From: Oscillospiraceae bacterium
Lineage (GTDB): Bacteria > Bacillota > Clostridia > Oscillospirales > Oscillospiraceae
Direction: 5' to 3'
DNA length: 33,139 nucleotides
Assembly: GCA_902784305.1 (NCBI GenBank)
Contig: CACZUK010000027.1
Span: 1 to 33,139 of the forward strand
The notes beneath the pieces are model-generated. The model saw only the letters and a program-made list of their open reading frames with translations, was not told the origin of the DNA and made no database searches. Shown piece by piece: positions 14,499-23,629 of the stretch; the stretch's first letter is position 1, and each line of letters opens with the position of its first letter. A program made the position numbers and the translations under genes.

Positions 14499-16607
14499 AT
14501 GAAGTTTGAGATGAAACAGTCCCCTGCCATGTCCACGCTGACCCCCGAACAGCTTGAGGTGCTCTACAACTGCCTGATGGCGGTGCCTGAGGCGCAGCGC
14601 TTCGAGTTTGAGGAAAAGATGCTCCAGATGACCCGGGAGCAGCTTCGCAACTTCATCGGCAGCGCCATCCATATAGACGCGGAAGAGGTCCAGCGGAACA
14701 TGGAGCGCATTGCCAGACTGACGCCTGAGCAGCGGCGCGAGCTGGTCATGAAGCGCTCCAAGGAGCGTCCGGAGGAGCTCGCGCGGCGCAGCCGGGAAAA
14801 GGCGATGGCGCAGCAAAAGAAGCCGACGGCAAAGGCCCAGGGCAAAAAGAAGGCCAAGGACAGCGGCGCGTCGCTCAAACGGCTCATCAGCTATCTGGGC
14901 CGCCAGAAGCTGTCCATGGCGCTGGGCATCCTCACATCCGTTCTGGCAACGGTGTTCTCCCTGCTGGCCCCCAAACAACTGGCCACCTGCCTGAACCGGC
15001 TTCAGGAGGTGGTGGACCAGGGCCTCAACCTGCAATACAACAAGGTCGTGGTGGCGCTGGCCATTCTGGGCGGCCTCTACCTGCTGAACATGATTTTCCT
15101 GGCCTGGTCCAATCAGCTCTTTTCCAGAGTCACCCAGGAAACGCTCTACCAGATGCGCACAGACGTGGACCGCAAGCTGATGAAGCTGCCCTTCTCCTAC
15201 TTTGACGTCATCCCCAAGGGCGATGTGCTCAGCCGTCTGACCAACGACATCGAAAACATCGGAAACGCCCTGCAGCAGTCCATGGCCCAGGCCGTTTCCA
15301 TGGTGCTGACCATCATCGGCAGCCTGCTGATGATGTTCCTGATTAGCTGGAAGCTGACGCTGCTGTGCGTGCTGACCATCCCCTGCGGCATTCTGGTCTC
15401 CAAGACCATTATCAAGCGCTCGCAGTCCTTGTACCGCGACCAGTGGAAGCACGTGGGCGAGCTCAACGGCATCGTGGAGGAGATTTACAGCGGAATCAAC
15501 GTGGTGAAGGGCTTCGGCACAGAGGCCGAGGCAATGAACACCTTCGAGGCGAAGAACGCGCAGCTCTACGAGGCCAGCCGGGAGGCCCAGTTCCTCTCCT
15601 ACGTCATCAATCCGGCCTCCACGCTGTTCAACAACATCGCCTATATCCTGATTTGCGGTGTGGGCGCGGCCAACGTCCTCCGGGGCACCATGCGGCTGGG
15701 CGACATCTCGGCGCTGCTCCAGTACCAGAAGATGTACAGCAATCCGGTCAGCTCCATCTCCACCCAGATCAACAACCTCCAGTCGGCGCTTGCCTCCGCC
15801 GAGCGCGTGTTTGAGCTGCTGGACCAGCCGGAGGAGACCCAGAAGGAGCCGGTCCGGCCCCTTCCGGAGAGCGTTCGCGGCGACATTGCCTTCCGGCACC
15901 TGCGCTTCGGCTACACGCCGGACCGGATTCTCATGCACGATGTGGACGTGAACGTGAAGGCCGGGCAGATGGTGGCCATCGTGGGTCCCACGGGCGCGGG
16001 CAAGACCACGCTGGTGAACCTGCTCATGCGCTTCTACGAGCCCAACGGCGGCAGCATCACCATCGACGGCGTGGACGTGAGCGAGATGACCCGCCACGAC
16101 CTGCGCTCCGTGTTCGGCATGGTGCTTCAGGAGACCTGGCTGTTCAACGGCAGCATCCGCGACAACATCGCCTACGGCTGCGAGCAGGTCACGGAGGAGC
16201 AGCTGCTTGACGCCGCCCGCAGCGCTAGAATTGACCACTTTGTGGACACGCTCCCGGAGGGCTACGACACGGTCATCAACGAGGACGCCTCCAACATCTC
16301 TCAGGGACAGAAGCAGCTCATCACTATCGCCCGGGCCATGATCGCCAACCCCGCCATTCTGATTCTGGACGAGGCGACCAGCAGCGTGGACACCCGAACG
16401 GAGGCGGTGATTCAGCAGGCGATCAACAATCTGCTGAGGAACCGAACCAGCTTCGTCATCGCTCACCGGCTGTCCACCATCCGGAACGCGGACCTGATTC
16501 TCGTGATGAAGAACGGCGACATTGTGGAGCAGGGGAACCACGAGAGCCTCCTGGGGCAGGGGGGACTTTATTCCAGCCTCTATATGAGCCAGTTTGAGAA
16601 CAGCTGA
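14499..16607 (+). CDS. ABC exporter half-transporter with canonical ATPase site and N-terminal extension
   Basis: Partner of the preceding half-transporter; the ATG lies 4 nt after the preceding stop. The 702-residue protein has an unusual charged, helical N-terminal extension of about 125 residues rich in Glu, Arg and Lys, then six TM helices (about 140-430) and the ATPase. Walker A is GPTGAGKTT (496-504), the signature is ISQGQ, Walker B has the catalytic Glu625, and the switch His656 is in place. The canonical motifs complement the degenerate ones in the first subunit. The extension may dock another protein or regulate gating. The reading frame extends further upstream without a ribosome binding site, inside the first ABC gene, and is not used. 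Confidence 0.88.
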   Translation: MKFEMKQSPAMSTLTPEQLEVLYNCLMAVPEAQRFEFEEKMLQMTREQLRNFIGSAIHIDAEEVQRNMERIARLTPEQRRELVMKRSKERPEELARRSREKAMAQQKKPTAKAQGKKKAKDSGASLKRLISYLGRQKLSMALGILTSVLATVFSLLAPKQLATCLNRLQEVVDQGLNLQYNKVVVALAILGGLYLLNMIFLAWSNQLFSRVTQETLYQMRTDVDRKLMKLPFSYFDVIPKGDVLSRLTNDIENIGNALQQSMAQAVSMVLTIIGSLLMMFLISWKLTLLCVLTIPCGILVSKTIIKRSQSLYRDQWKHVGELNGIVEEIYSGINVVKGFGTEAEAMNTFEAKNAQLYEASREAQFLSYVINPASTLFNNIAYILICGVGAANVLRGTMRLGDISALLQYQKMYSNPVSSISTQINNLQSALASAERVFELLDQPEETQKEPVRPLPESVRGDIAFRHLRFGYTPDRILMHDVDVNVKAGQMVAIVGPTGAGKTTLVNLLMRFYEPNGGSITIDGVDVSEMTRHDLRSVFGMVLQETWLFNGSIRDNIAYGCEQVTEEQLLDAARSARIDHFVDTLPEGYDTVINEDASNISQGQKQLITIARAMIANPAILILDEATSSVDTRTEAVIQQAINNLLRNRTSFVIAHRLSTIRNADLILVMKNGDIVEQGNHESLLGQGGLYSSLYMSQFENS

Positions 16608-16801
16608 CAGGGCACCTCTTACCATGTGCCATCGGCGCTGGAGGACTCGCCGGCCATGGTCTGTAAACGCCTGGAAAAACCGAAAGGGATTCACAGGGGC
16701 TTGCGCCCCGGTCTGACGGGCCCCCCGGCACTGAGGGGAAGCCACAATCGAAGCGGCCTGCGGCGTCTCTCCGCAGGCACCCGGCGAAAGGAGACAATAC
16801 C
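16608..16801. other. Intergenic region with three short hairpins
   Basis: No gene is visible in these 194 nt. Inverted repeats are GGCAC/GTGCC (16611-16630), GGGGC-TTGC-GCCCC (about 16695-16708) and CCTGCGG/CCGCAGG (about 16758-16778). None is followed by a T-run, and I could not find a convincing promoter. AAAGGAG at the right end is the ribosome binding site of the next gene. Confidence 0.4.
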
Positions 16802-17473
16802 ATGAAAATCATTGGAATCAACGGCAGTCCCAGATTGAAGGGCAACAGCGCCACCCTTCTGGACAAGGCGCTGGAGGGCGCCCGGGCCGCAGGAGCGGAG
16901 ACCGAGCGGGTGGACCTGTACCCGCTGAACTTCAAGGGTTGCCGGAGCTGCTTTGCCTGCAAGCGGAAGAGTCCGTTTTACGGAAAGGGCTGCGCCATGA
17001 AGGACGATGCCACCGAGGTGTTTGAGCGCATGCTGGAGGCCGACGGATGGATTTTTTCCTCGCCCCTCTATCTGGGGCACAGCGCCAGCTCCATGTGCGC
17101 ATTCCTGGAACGGCTGCACTTTTCCTACCTGCACACCTACGAGGGCGGGCGGCAGCGCATGCCCTCTCTGAAGAAGCTCTATCCCAGCGTGTTTATCTAC
17201 GACCTCAACGGCGGACCGCAGTTTTTGGAAATGATGCATCTGGAGAACGCCTGCGAGTATGAGACCATGCTCTTTGACCACGCCTTCGGACCCAGTCGGC
17301 ACACCATCATCACCAATACGGTGCAGTTTGAAGATTACAGCAAGTACTATACCGCTGCGGTCAATGTGGCGGCCAAGATGGCCTGGCACGAGGAGCACTG
17401 GCCCCAGGACCTTGCCAACGTATTTGAGCTGGGGCGGACGCTGGTCACCGGAGAGTACGCAAAGGAAGACTGA
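16802..17473 (+). CDS. Flavodoxin-like NAD(P)H-dependent FMN reductase
   Basis: A 223-residue protein of the flavodoxin-like fold. The FMN phosphate loop is GINGSPRLKGNSATLL at the N-terminus. It is followed by a CRSCFACKRK segment with Cys residues, as in the iron-sulfur flavoprotein/NADPH-dependent FMN reductase family, and FSSPLYLGHSASSMCAFLERL, the usual dimer and flavin region. It likely transfers electrons to a quinone, nitro compound or other acceptor. The four-cysteine cluster of true iron-sulfur flavoproteins is not clearly complete. The stop is 2 nt before the next ATG, so it is co-translated with the autotransporter-like gene. Confidence 0.82.
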   Translation: MKIIGINGSPRLKGNSATLLDKALEGARAAGAETERVDLYPLNFKGCRSCFACKRKSPFYGKGCAMKDDATEVFERMLEADGWIFSSPLYLGHSASSMCAFLERLHFSYLHTYEGGRQRMPSLKKLYPSVFIYDLNGGPQFLEMMHLENACEYETMLFDHAFGPSRHTIITNTVQFEDYSKYYTAAVNVAAKMAWHEEHWPQDLANVFELGRTLVTGEYAKED

Positions 17474-17475
17474 CG

Positions 17476-20064
17476 ATGAAGATTCGGAATCTGGTGGGCG
17501 CAGCGGCTCATGCCTCCGCACCCGCCCTGATCGGACTGGCCCAGAGCTGCGCCGACGCATTGTGTGCGCTGGTGTCAGTGACCGTCGGGATGGAGGAGAA
17601 GCCGGGCGCCCGCAGCGTGACCAGTGCCCCCGTCGCCGTGCGCGCCGGGACGGCGCAGACGCCCAAGCGCGGGGAGAACCACGCTGCGATTGCCGTGGAC
17701 GGAACCGACGAGGGGGCGCTGTTCGACTACTACAAGGCGGACCTGTCGCAGGTGGATGCGCAGTTCAACCGCTCTCTGAGCGCCTTTGCCATGGCCGCCC
17801 TGGAGGAAGACCCCCACGGGGAGCGCTACCGGGAGGCAGGGGACTGGGCGGTGCTCACCAACAACGGCGAGATTTCCATGGATATGGCGCAGTTGCTGCG
17901 CCGGTATGGCAGCGAGATGACAGCCCCCGGGGACATGGAAGTGCTGCCCAACGGCAAACAGGGCATTCGGGAGGGCTCCGGCAAGCAGTACCTCTCCCTC
18001 ATGCTCTGGGGAATGCTGGGCGGCTGCCACAGCACGCTGGTCAACAACGGCAGGATTATCACCCAATGCGATACAGACGACCCGGAGGGGACGGAGAACG
18101 TGTTCACCCACCCCATGTACGTCTACCACCGCTCCGCAATGATCAACAACGGGGAGGTCATCGTCCGGGGGAGGGGAAACCGGGGCATCAATCCCCGGGG
18201 CCTGACCTCCCAGAAGCATGACCTCACCATCGACAACAACGGCAGCATCCTTGTGGACGTGGAAAACGCCTACCTCACCCGGGCGCTGACTGTGGCGGGC
18301 TTCGGCAGCACCATCACCAACCGGAGACTGGTATCTGCCCGGTCCAGCGGCACCGTGTTCGGCGCAGGGCACACGGGCAGCTCCACACTCCTCAACGAGG
18401 GCAGGGTGGAGGTCACCACCATGGGGGTGCTTCCGAGGCAAAAAATCGGCGTTTTGGCCACCTTTGCCGCCCGGGCGGGCGCTTATGCCCTCAGTGCCAC
18501 CGGTTCCGACCAGATGCTGGAACAGCTCCACGGCAAACTGGGCGTGCAGAACTGGAAGGGCCAGGGAATTGTCAACCGGGGCGTGGTGAAGGCGCAGGTG
18601 CGGGACGTCGGCGCCGCCGATGCCAACAGTGTGGCAGCGGGAGTGCTGCTGCTGGACGCCCATTTACCCTACAACGGCTGGTATACCGTCAGGAACACGG
18701 GCCTCATTCACACTTCCTCTGACCTGCGCCCCTGCGAAGGGAATCGGTTCCGTGTGAACCGGGGGGAGTTGGTGGTCAACTGTGTCCATATGCCGGAGCA
18801 GACCTTTCCCGTCCGGGCCAGAATACAGGAGTGGGCCACGGAGCTGCGGGACTTCGGGGAAAGCCGGGACTTCATCCTCGCCAGAAGCGACAGCGAAGAG
18901 CCGGTGACCCTGAACTTTTCGGACGCAAAGCTGATTCTCCGTCCCCAGGAGGGCTATCGCCCGGGGAGGACCTATGAGGTCAGCGCCAGGACGCTGGTTT
19001 CGCCCATGGATGCGGACACGCTGGAAGAGGCACAGGTGCAGGTTACGGGCATGGAGACTCTGCGCTTCGGCACGGAAATGCCGGACTTTCTTGTCCCCGC
19101 TGCGGAGGAAGCTGCCCCGGGGGAGTACCAGGTCAGCCTGAAGCTGGCCGACAGGCCTCAGGCGCAGCGGAAGCTGATTTCCGCTGCTGCCATGGGTCCG
19201 GTGGACTTTATGCGGCTGAATCTGGAGGAATTGGACCGGATGCTGGGCGAGGAGGACACGAATTGGTCCGCTCAGGTCTACCACGTTCCCCACAGCCGCA
19301 CAGATGGTCTGACGGGACAGGCACAGGGCATTGCCGGGAGCCGGGACGTGGGACTGGGCTCCCTGCTGCGGCTGGGGGTTCACGCCGCTGCCGCCCGGGA
19401 CCACGCCGACGGGGATATTTACCACGCCGTCAGCGACCTGGACGCCGATTTGGAGGGCGTGCATCTGTCCCTGGCAGGCGGTGTCGTGCGCTCTCAGGTG
19501 ACCCGGTTCCACACCAAAGGGGGCACGGACTTCGCCCTGCACACGGATACGAACGTCTGTCTGGACGGACGCTCAGAGGGGAAGCAGGAGGGCAGCTACG
19601 CCTCCGCCCATCTGCGCAGGCAGCTCCCCCTGGGGAAAAACCACAAATTGTCCGCAGAGGTGGGGATTTCCTGGCTAAAATTCAACCAGGGAAGGGGCGT
19701 GGATTGGAGCTTCCAGGAGGAAGCCCTTCCGGGCTACCGGATGGAAACCACTGCGGTGAGAAGCGTCCGCTGCGCCTTCCGACTGGGTTGGAAGAGCCTC
19801 TTCCGGGGCGGGAAGGACGGACATCTCTTCCTCTCTGTGGAGGGAAGCGGTGCCCTGTTCGACAGCGGCTCCGGCCTGCGGGTGCTGAACCGGCTGCTGG
19901 GTGAGACGGTGCGTGAAGACCCGATTCGCCTGGGTGTGGATGCTTCGCTCCGACGGAAGCTGGGCGACTGGACCCTCAATGTGAGCTTCCGGGGGGTACT
20001 TGGCGAGAAGACACGGCAAAATCGGTTGAACTTTACTCTTCGGCCTGACGTGCGCAGCGGATAG
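17476..20064 (+). CDS. Beta-solenoid protein with autotransporter-like C-terminal barrel
   Basis: An 862-residue protein. From about residue 128 to 410 a short motif of the form (I/L)-x-N-x-G-x-(I/V) recurs (VLTNNGEISM, TLVNNGRIIT, MINNGEVIV, IDNNGSILV, LLNEGRVEV, IVNRGVVKA, VRNTGLIHT), which suggests a right-handed parallel beta-helix. From about 600 to 862 the sequence has alternating hydrophobic strands separated by turns, of the size of an autotransporter beta-barrel, ending in LNFTLRPDVRSG. Typical barrels end in an aromatic residue; this one runs a few residues past that point. The N-terminus has a hydrophobic stretch but no convincing signal peptide. In Gram-negatives this layout means type V secretion, whereas the surrounding genes look Firmicute. 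It could be a misleading fold resemblance. Confidence 0.55.
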   Translation: MKIRNLVGAAAHASAPALIGLAQSCADALCALVSVTVGMEEKPGARSVTSAPVAVRAGTAQTPKRGENHAAIAVDGTDEGALFDYYKADLSQVDAQFNRSLSAFAMAALEEDPHGERYREAGDWAVLTNNGEISMDMAQLLRRYGSEMTAPGDMEVLPNGKQGIREGSGKQYLSLMLWGMLGGCHSTLVNNGRIITQCDTDDPEGTENVFTHPMYVYHRSAMINNGEVIVRGRGNRGINPRGLTSQKHDLTIDNNGSILVDVENAYLTRALTVAGFGSTITNRRLVSARSSGTVFGAGHTGSSTLLNEGRVEVTTMGVLPRQKIGVLATFAARAGAYALSATGSDQMLEQLHGKLGVQNWKGQGIVNRGVVKAQVRDVGAADANSVAAGVLLLDAHLPYNGWYTVRNTGLIHTSSDLRPCEGNRFRVNRGELVVNCVHMPEQTFPVRARIQEWATELRDFGESRDFILARSDSEEPVTLNFSDAKLILRPQEGYRPGRTYEVSARTLVSPMDADTLEEAQVQVTGMETLRFGTEMPDFLVPAAEEAAPGEYQVSLKLADRPQAQRKLISAAAMGPVDFMRLNLEELDRMLGEEDTNWSAQVYHVPHSRTDGLTGQAQGIAGSRDVGLGSLLRLGVHAAAARDHADGDIYHAVSDLDADLEGVHLSLAGGVVRSQVTRFHTKGGTDFALHTDTNVCLDGRSEGKQEGSYASAHLRRQLPLGKNHKLSAEVGISWLKFNQGRGVDWSFQEEALPGYRMETTAVRSVRCAFRLGWKSLFRGGKDGHLFLSVEGSGALFDSGSGLRVLNRLLGETVREDPIRLGVDASLRRKLGDWTLNVSFRGVLGEKTRQNRLNFTLRPDVRSG

Positions 20065-20085
20065 AACGGAAAGGAGCATCACAGT

Positions 20086-20673
20086 ATGGAAGCGATAGAA
20101 GCGATTCTCACCAGAAGGAGCACCCGGGACTACAAGCCGGATGGGGTAGAGCAGGAAAAGCTGGACGTGATTCTGGATGCGGCGAGGCAGGCGCCCAGCG
20201 GCGGCAACAACCAGACAAATCACTTCTTTGTGATTCGGAACCAGACTGTGCTGCGTGAGCTGATTGAACTGGTGGAGACTGCATTTGCGCAGATGGAGCT
20301 CGCCGAGGACCTGTACTCCAGTCTGAAGCATTCCATCGCCGCATCGAAGAAGGGCGGCTATGCGTTCTGCTACAATGCGCCGATGCTCATTGTTGTCGCA
20401 AACCGCAAGGACTATGGGAACAACATGGCGGATTGTGCCTGCGCAATTGAGAACATGATGGTGGCCGCAAACGCCCTGGGCCTGGGAAGCTGCTGGATCA
20501 ATCAGCTCAAATGGCTGAATGAAACCCCACAGGTGACAGACTATCTCTCCACCCTGGGGCTGAAGGAGGACGAGCGGGTCTACGGGAGCGTTGCCATCGG
20601 TTATCCGGCCAGCGGCCTGCCGAATCGAAAGCTGATGAAACAGAAGGGCAATGAGGTCACCTTCATCGACTGA
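20086..20673 (+). CDS. Nitroreductase family protein
   Basis: A 195-residue FMN-dependent nitroreductase-fold protein. The start ILTRRSTRDYKPDGV carries the conserved RRSxR flavin-binding motif; QAPSGGNNQ follows, and GLGSCWINQ is the usual C-terminal FMN contact. The length is normal. Members reduce nitro groups, quinones or flavins with NAD(P)H. AAAGGAG precedes the ATG, 21 nt after the autotransporter-like gene. Its stop overlaps the first possible start of the hydrolase (TGATG). It forms a redox group with the flavodoxin-like gene. Confidence 0.9.
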   Translation: MEAIEAILTRRSTRDYKPDGVEQEKLDVILDAARQAPSGGNNQTNHFFVIRNQTVLRELIELVETAFAQMELAEDLYSSLKHSIAASKKGGYAFCYNAPMLIVVANRKDYGNNMADCACAIENMMVAANALGLGSCWINQLKWLNETPQVTDYLSTLGLKEDERVYGSVAIGYPASGLPNRKLMKQKGNEVTFID

Positions 20674-21758
20674 TGGACGCTCAAGGCTCTCAGATGCCAG
20701 TTGGAGCAAATTGCACAAGGATTGATTGGGAGGCGAGAGAAACGAAGGAGAAAACGGTAGAGAACAATGAAATACTGAGAATCGCCAGACAGGGCGTCTT
20801 CTCTGCCGGCGGGACAGTGACCGAGCCGGAGGCGGGGGAGTACAACCCCGTTTTGGGCTGGACGGACCCCACCCGGGCGGGCAACACCGCCCATGTGGAC
20901 CACGCCAACGTGTTTTACCAGATCCCCGCCGAGGACAACGGCCACCCCATGGTTTACCTCCACGGGCACGGCCAATCCCGGGTGTGTTGGCAGTTCACCC
21001 CGGACGGACGGGAGGGCTGGTCGGACCTGTTTCTGAGAAAGGGCCATGCGGCCTTTCTCGTGGACGGTCCCCGCAGAGGCGCTGCGGGCATGACGACGCA
21101 ACTGCCCCAGAGTGCGATGGACATCTTTCCGGGCACCATTCGCTACCTGCCCGGGGACCAGTCCATGTACACCCATTTCCGGATCGGTGCGGTGATGCCT
21201 GAGCGCTATGATGGCTCCCAGTTCCCTGAGGGCGAGGAGACGCTGAACCAGTTTCTGCGGGAGATGACCCCCAACACCGGCGATTTCAAGGGACACCCCT
21301 GCGCCATGGCCATGGGCGCTGTGTTCGCAAAGGTGCATGAAATGACCGGGAACAAGGCCATTTACGTCACCCATTCCCAGGGCGGTATGATCGGCTGGGC
21401 GACCCCTCCCCAGAATGTGGCTGCAATCGTGGCCATTGAGCCGGGTGGAGCGCCGAAGCGGGAAATGCCCCAGTACAAAGCCCTGCTCTCGGCAAAGGTG
21501 CCCATCGCCATCTACTTCGGCGACTACATCGACAATGCGCCCCAGGAGTTCGCCTCCATCAAAATCTGGAGGCAGATGCGGGAGCAGGCGCTGGCCTTTG
21601 CCGCACAGTTCAACGCCGACGGCGGGGAGTGCACCGTGTTTGAGCTGCCCAAGGAGGGCATCACCGGCAACTCCCACTTCATGTTCCAGGAGCGCAACAG
21701 CGCAGAGATTGCCGAACACATCGATGGCTGGCTGCGTGCCCATGCGCTGGCGGACTGA
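20673..21758 (+). CDS. Alpha/beta hydrolase
   Basis: Up to 361 residues. The oxyanion region is VYLHGHGQS, the nucleophile elbow is THSQGG (Ser235) and the likely catalytic His is in GNSHFMF (His335). It resembles a family of alpha/beta-fold esterases that start near ILxIxxQGxFxxGGTV; here that match begins only at about residue 34. The start is uncertain: ATG 20673 overlaps the nitroreductase stop but lacks a good ribosome binding site, ATG 20694 is possible, and a good GGAG at 20748-20751 faces no in-frame start codon. The substrate is unknown. Coupling to the nitroreductase suggests one pathway. Confidence 0.78.
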   Translation: MDAQGSQMPVGANCTRIDWEARETKEKTVENNEILRIARQGVFSAGGTVTEPEAGEYNPVLGWTDPTRAGNTAHVDHANVFYQIPAEDNGHPMVYLHGHGQSRVCWQFTPDGREGWSDLFLRKGHAAFLVDGPRRGAAGMTTQLPQSAMDIFPGTIRYLPGDQSMYTHFRIGAVMPERYDGSQFPEGEETLNQFLREMTPNTGDFKGHPCAMAMGAVFAKVHEMTGNKAIYVTHSQGGMIGWATPPQNVAAIVAIEPGGAPKREMPQYKALLSAKVPIAIYFGDYIDNAPQEFASIKIWRQMREQALAFAAQFNADGGECTVFELPKEGITGNSHFMFQERNSAEIAEHIDGWLRAHALAD

Positions 21759-21846
21759 CCGCCAGCGGAGCGGGAAAAGAAAAAAAGACCCGCACTCCGG
21801 GGGGATGCCCTCCCGGAGCGTGGGAGAGCACTGAGGAGGAACGATT

Positions 21847-22140
21847 ATGATTATGTCCACTGCCCGGGATTACATCCAGCCGGAGCACGTGGGGGAGTAC
21901 CTGCCCCTGATTCGGCAGCTGATTGCAGAGACCGTGAAGGAGGAGGGGAACATCTCTTACACCCTCTACCAGGACCGGGACCACCCGGGGGAGTTTGTCC
22001 TGCTGGAGTTCTGGCGGGATCAGGAGAGCCTGGACGCTCACTTCAATACCCCACACTTTACCACGATTGTGCCGCAGATTGCGCAGTTCCACGCCAAAGC
22101 CTCTGTGGTGAACACCTACACGGAGGTTGCCAATGGCTGA
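21847..22140 (+). CDS. ABM-family (YgiN-like) monooxygenase
   Basis: A 97-residue protein with the ferredoxin-like fold of antibiotic biosynthesis monooxygenases. NISYTLYQDRDHPGEFVLLEFWRDQES is the typical central strand-turn-strand, followed by AHFNTPHF. The family includes quinol monooxygenases that work as dimers without cofactor, which fits the flavodoxin-like, nitroreductase and hydrolase genes upstream. GAGGAGG precedes the ATG. The 88 nt before the gene contain a CTCCGGG/CCCGGAG hairpin without a T-run. Its last 8 nt overlap the start of the alpha-amylase gene. Confidence 0.85.
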   Translation: MIMSTARDYIQPEHVGEYLPLIRQLIAETVKEEGNISYTLYQDRDHPGEFVLLEFWRDQESLDAHFNTPHFTTIVPQIAQFHAKASVVNTYTEVANG

Positions 22141-23611
22141 CAACAGAACCATCATCCAGTATTTTGAGTGGTACGTCTCCGGACACCACGTCCTGTGGAA
22201 CAAGTGCATCGCCCAGGCCCCCCGCCTGGCGGAGTTCGGTATCACGGACGTCTGGCTGCCCCCGGCCTTCAAGGTGGGCTTCACCGAGGATAACGTGGGC
22301 TATGCGGTGTACGACCTCTACGACCTGGGGGAGTTCGACCAGAAGGGCAGCGTCAAAACCAAGTACGGCAGCCGGGAGGAGTACCAGGAGGCCATCCGGT
22401 CCTTTCACCGAAACGGCATCTCTGTGCTGGCGGATGTGGTGCTGAACCACCGGGTGGGGTCGGACGCTTTTGAGGACGCCCGGGCCGTCTGTGTGGACCC
22501 CAACAACCGCAATGCGGTGCAGTCCGCCCCCATGACCATCTCCGCTCCCACGGTGTTCAACTTCCCGGGGCGAAACAATGTCTATTCCGACTTCAAGTGG
22601 AACCACCGCCACTTCACCGGCGTGGACTGGGACAACCACACCCGCCAGACCGGGCACGTCTACCGCTTTGCGGACAAGCAGTGGGCCCAGGATGTGAACC
22701 GGGAGTTCGGCAACTACGACTTCCTCATGGGTGCGGACGTGGACGTTCAGTCCCCGGAGGTGCGGGAGGAGCTGCTGCGCTGGGGCCGCTGGTATCTGGA
22801 CTTCACCGGAGTGGACGGCTTCCGCATGGATGCGGTGAAGCACATCAGCGCCGGGTTTATGCGTGACTGGCTGGGGGAGATGCGCAGATACCGGAATAGT
22901 CCCATGCCCGCCGTGGGCGAGTACTGGAGCGGGAACGTCAACGACCTGCTGGAGTACCTGAATCAGGTGGACAACTGTATGTCCCTCTTTGATGTACCCC
23001 TGCACTTCAACATCCGGGATATGTCCTACGCCGACGGAAACTACAACATGGCCAACATTCTGAACAACACCCTGCTGCAGCGCCGTCCCGGTCAGGCCAT
23101 CACCTTCATCGACAACCACGACTCCCAGCCCGGACAGTCGCTGGAGTCCTTCGTCAACGTGTGGATGAAGCAGGTGGTCTACGCCCTGATTCTGCTGCAC
23201 AAGGACGGCGTGCCCTGCATCTTCTACGGCGACCTGTACGGCATTCCCTGCACCCGCAACATCCCAATTCCCCGGCTGCGGACCATGGTGCGGGTGCGCC
23301 ACGACTTCGCCTACGGGCCGCAGCACGACTATATGGACGACTACGACGTGGTGGGTTGGACCCGGGAGGGCGATGCGGAGCATCCCAACTCCGGACTGGC
23401 GCTGCTGCTCTCGGACAAGCGTCCGGGGAAGAAGCGGATGTACATCGGAAGGCAGTTTGCGGGGAAGCGGTTTAAGGATTGTCTCCGGAAGGTCCGGGAG
23501 GACGTAATCGTGGACCGGGAGGGCTTTGGCGAATTCACCGTTCAGGGGTATTCCGCTGCCGTCTGGGTCACGGAAGAGGCCTACGAGTATCTTGTTATCA
23601 ATGAGGACTAA
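22133..23611 (+). CDS. amyA: Cytoplasmic alpha-amylase (GH13)
   Basis: Predicted to cleave alpha-1,4 linkages in starch, maltodextrin or glycogen inside the cell; there is no signal peptide. I chose ATG 22133 because GGAGG (22122-22126) lies 6 nt upstream, inside the preceding gene; TTG 22127 is less likely. The 492 residues carry the four GH13 regions: DVVLNH (Asp101), GFRMDAVKH (nucleophile Asp233), VGEYW (Glu263) and FIDNHDS (Asp330). Size and motifs fit the E. coli AmyA/Bacillus liquefying type (GH13_5). It would supply linear dextrins together with the debranching enzyme at 4429. The 8-nt overlap with the monooxygenase gene implies coupled translation, although the functions look unrelated. 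Confidence 0.93.
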   Translation: MADNRTIIQYFEWYVSGHHVLWNKCIAQAPRLAEFGITDVWLPPAFKVGFTEDNVGYAVYDLYDLGEFDQKGSVKTKYGSREEYQEAIRSFHRNGISVLADVVLNHRVGSDAFEDARAVCVDPNNRNAVQSAPMTISAPTVFNFPGRNNVYSDFKWNHRHFTGVDWDNHTRQTGHVYRFADKQWAQDVNREFGNYDFLMGADVDVQSPEVREELLRWGRWYLDFTGVDGFRMDAVKHISAGFMRDWLGEMRRYRNSPMPAVGEYWSGNVNDLLEYLNQVDNCMSLFDVPLHFNIRDMSYADGNYNMANILNNTLLQRRPGQAITFIDNHDSQPGQSLESFVNVWMKQVVYALILLHKDGVPCIFYGDLYGIPCTRNIPIPRLRTMVRVRHDFAYGPQHDYMDDYDVVGWTREGDAEHPNSGLALLLSDKRPGKKRMYIGRQFAGKRFKDCLRKVREDVIVDREGFGEFTVQGYSAAVWVTEEAYEYLVINED

Positions 23612-23629
23612 TCGAGGAGGAAAAAACAG

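Noticed and set aside
10961-14536. 1191-codon open frame on the minus strand
   Set aside because: It lies antisense to the DUF1566 and ABC genes, has a His/Gln/Gly-rich composition typical of shadows of high-G+C genes, and contains no recognisable domain.
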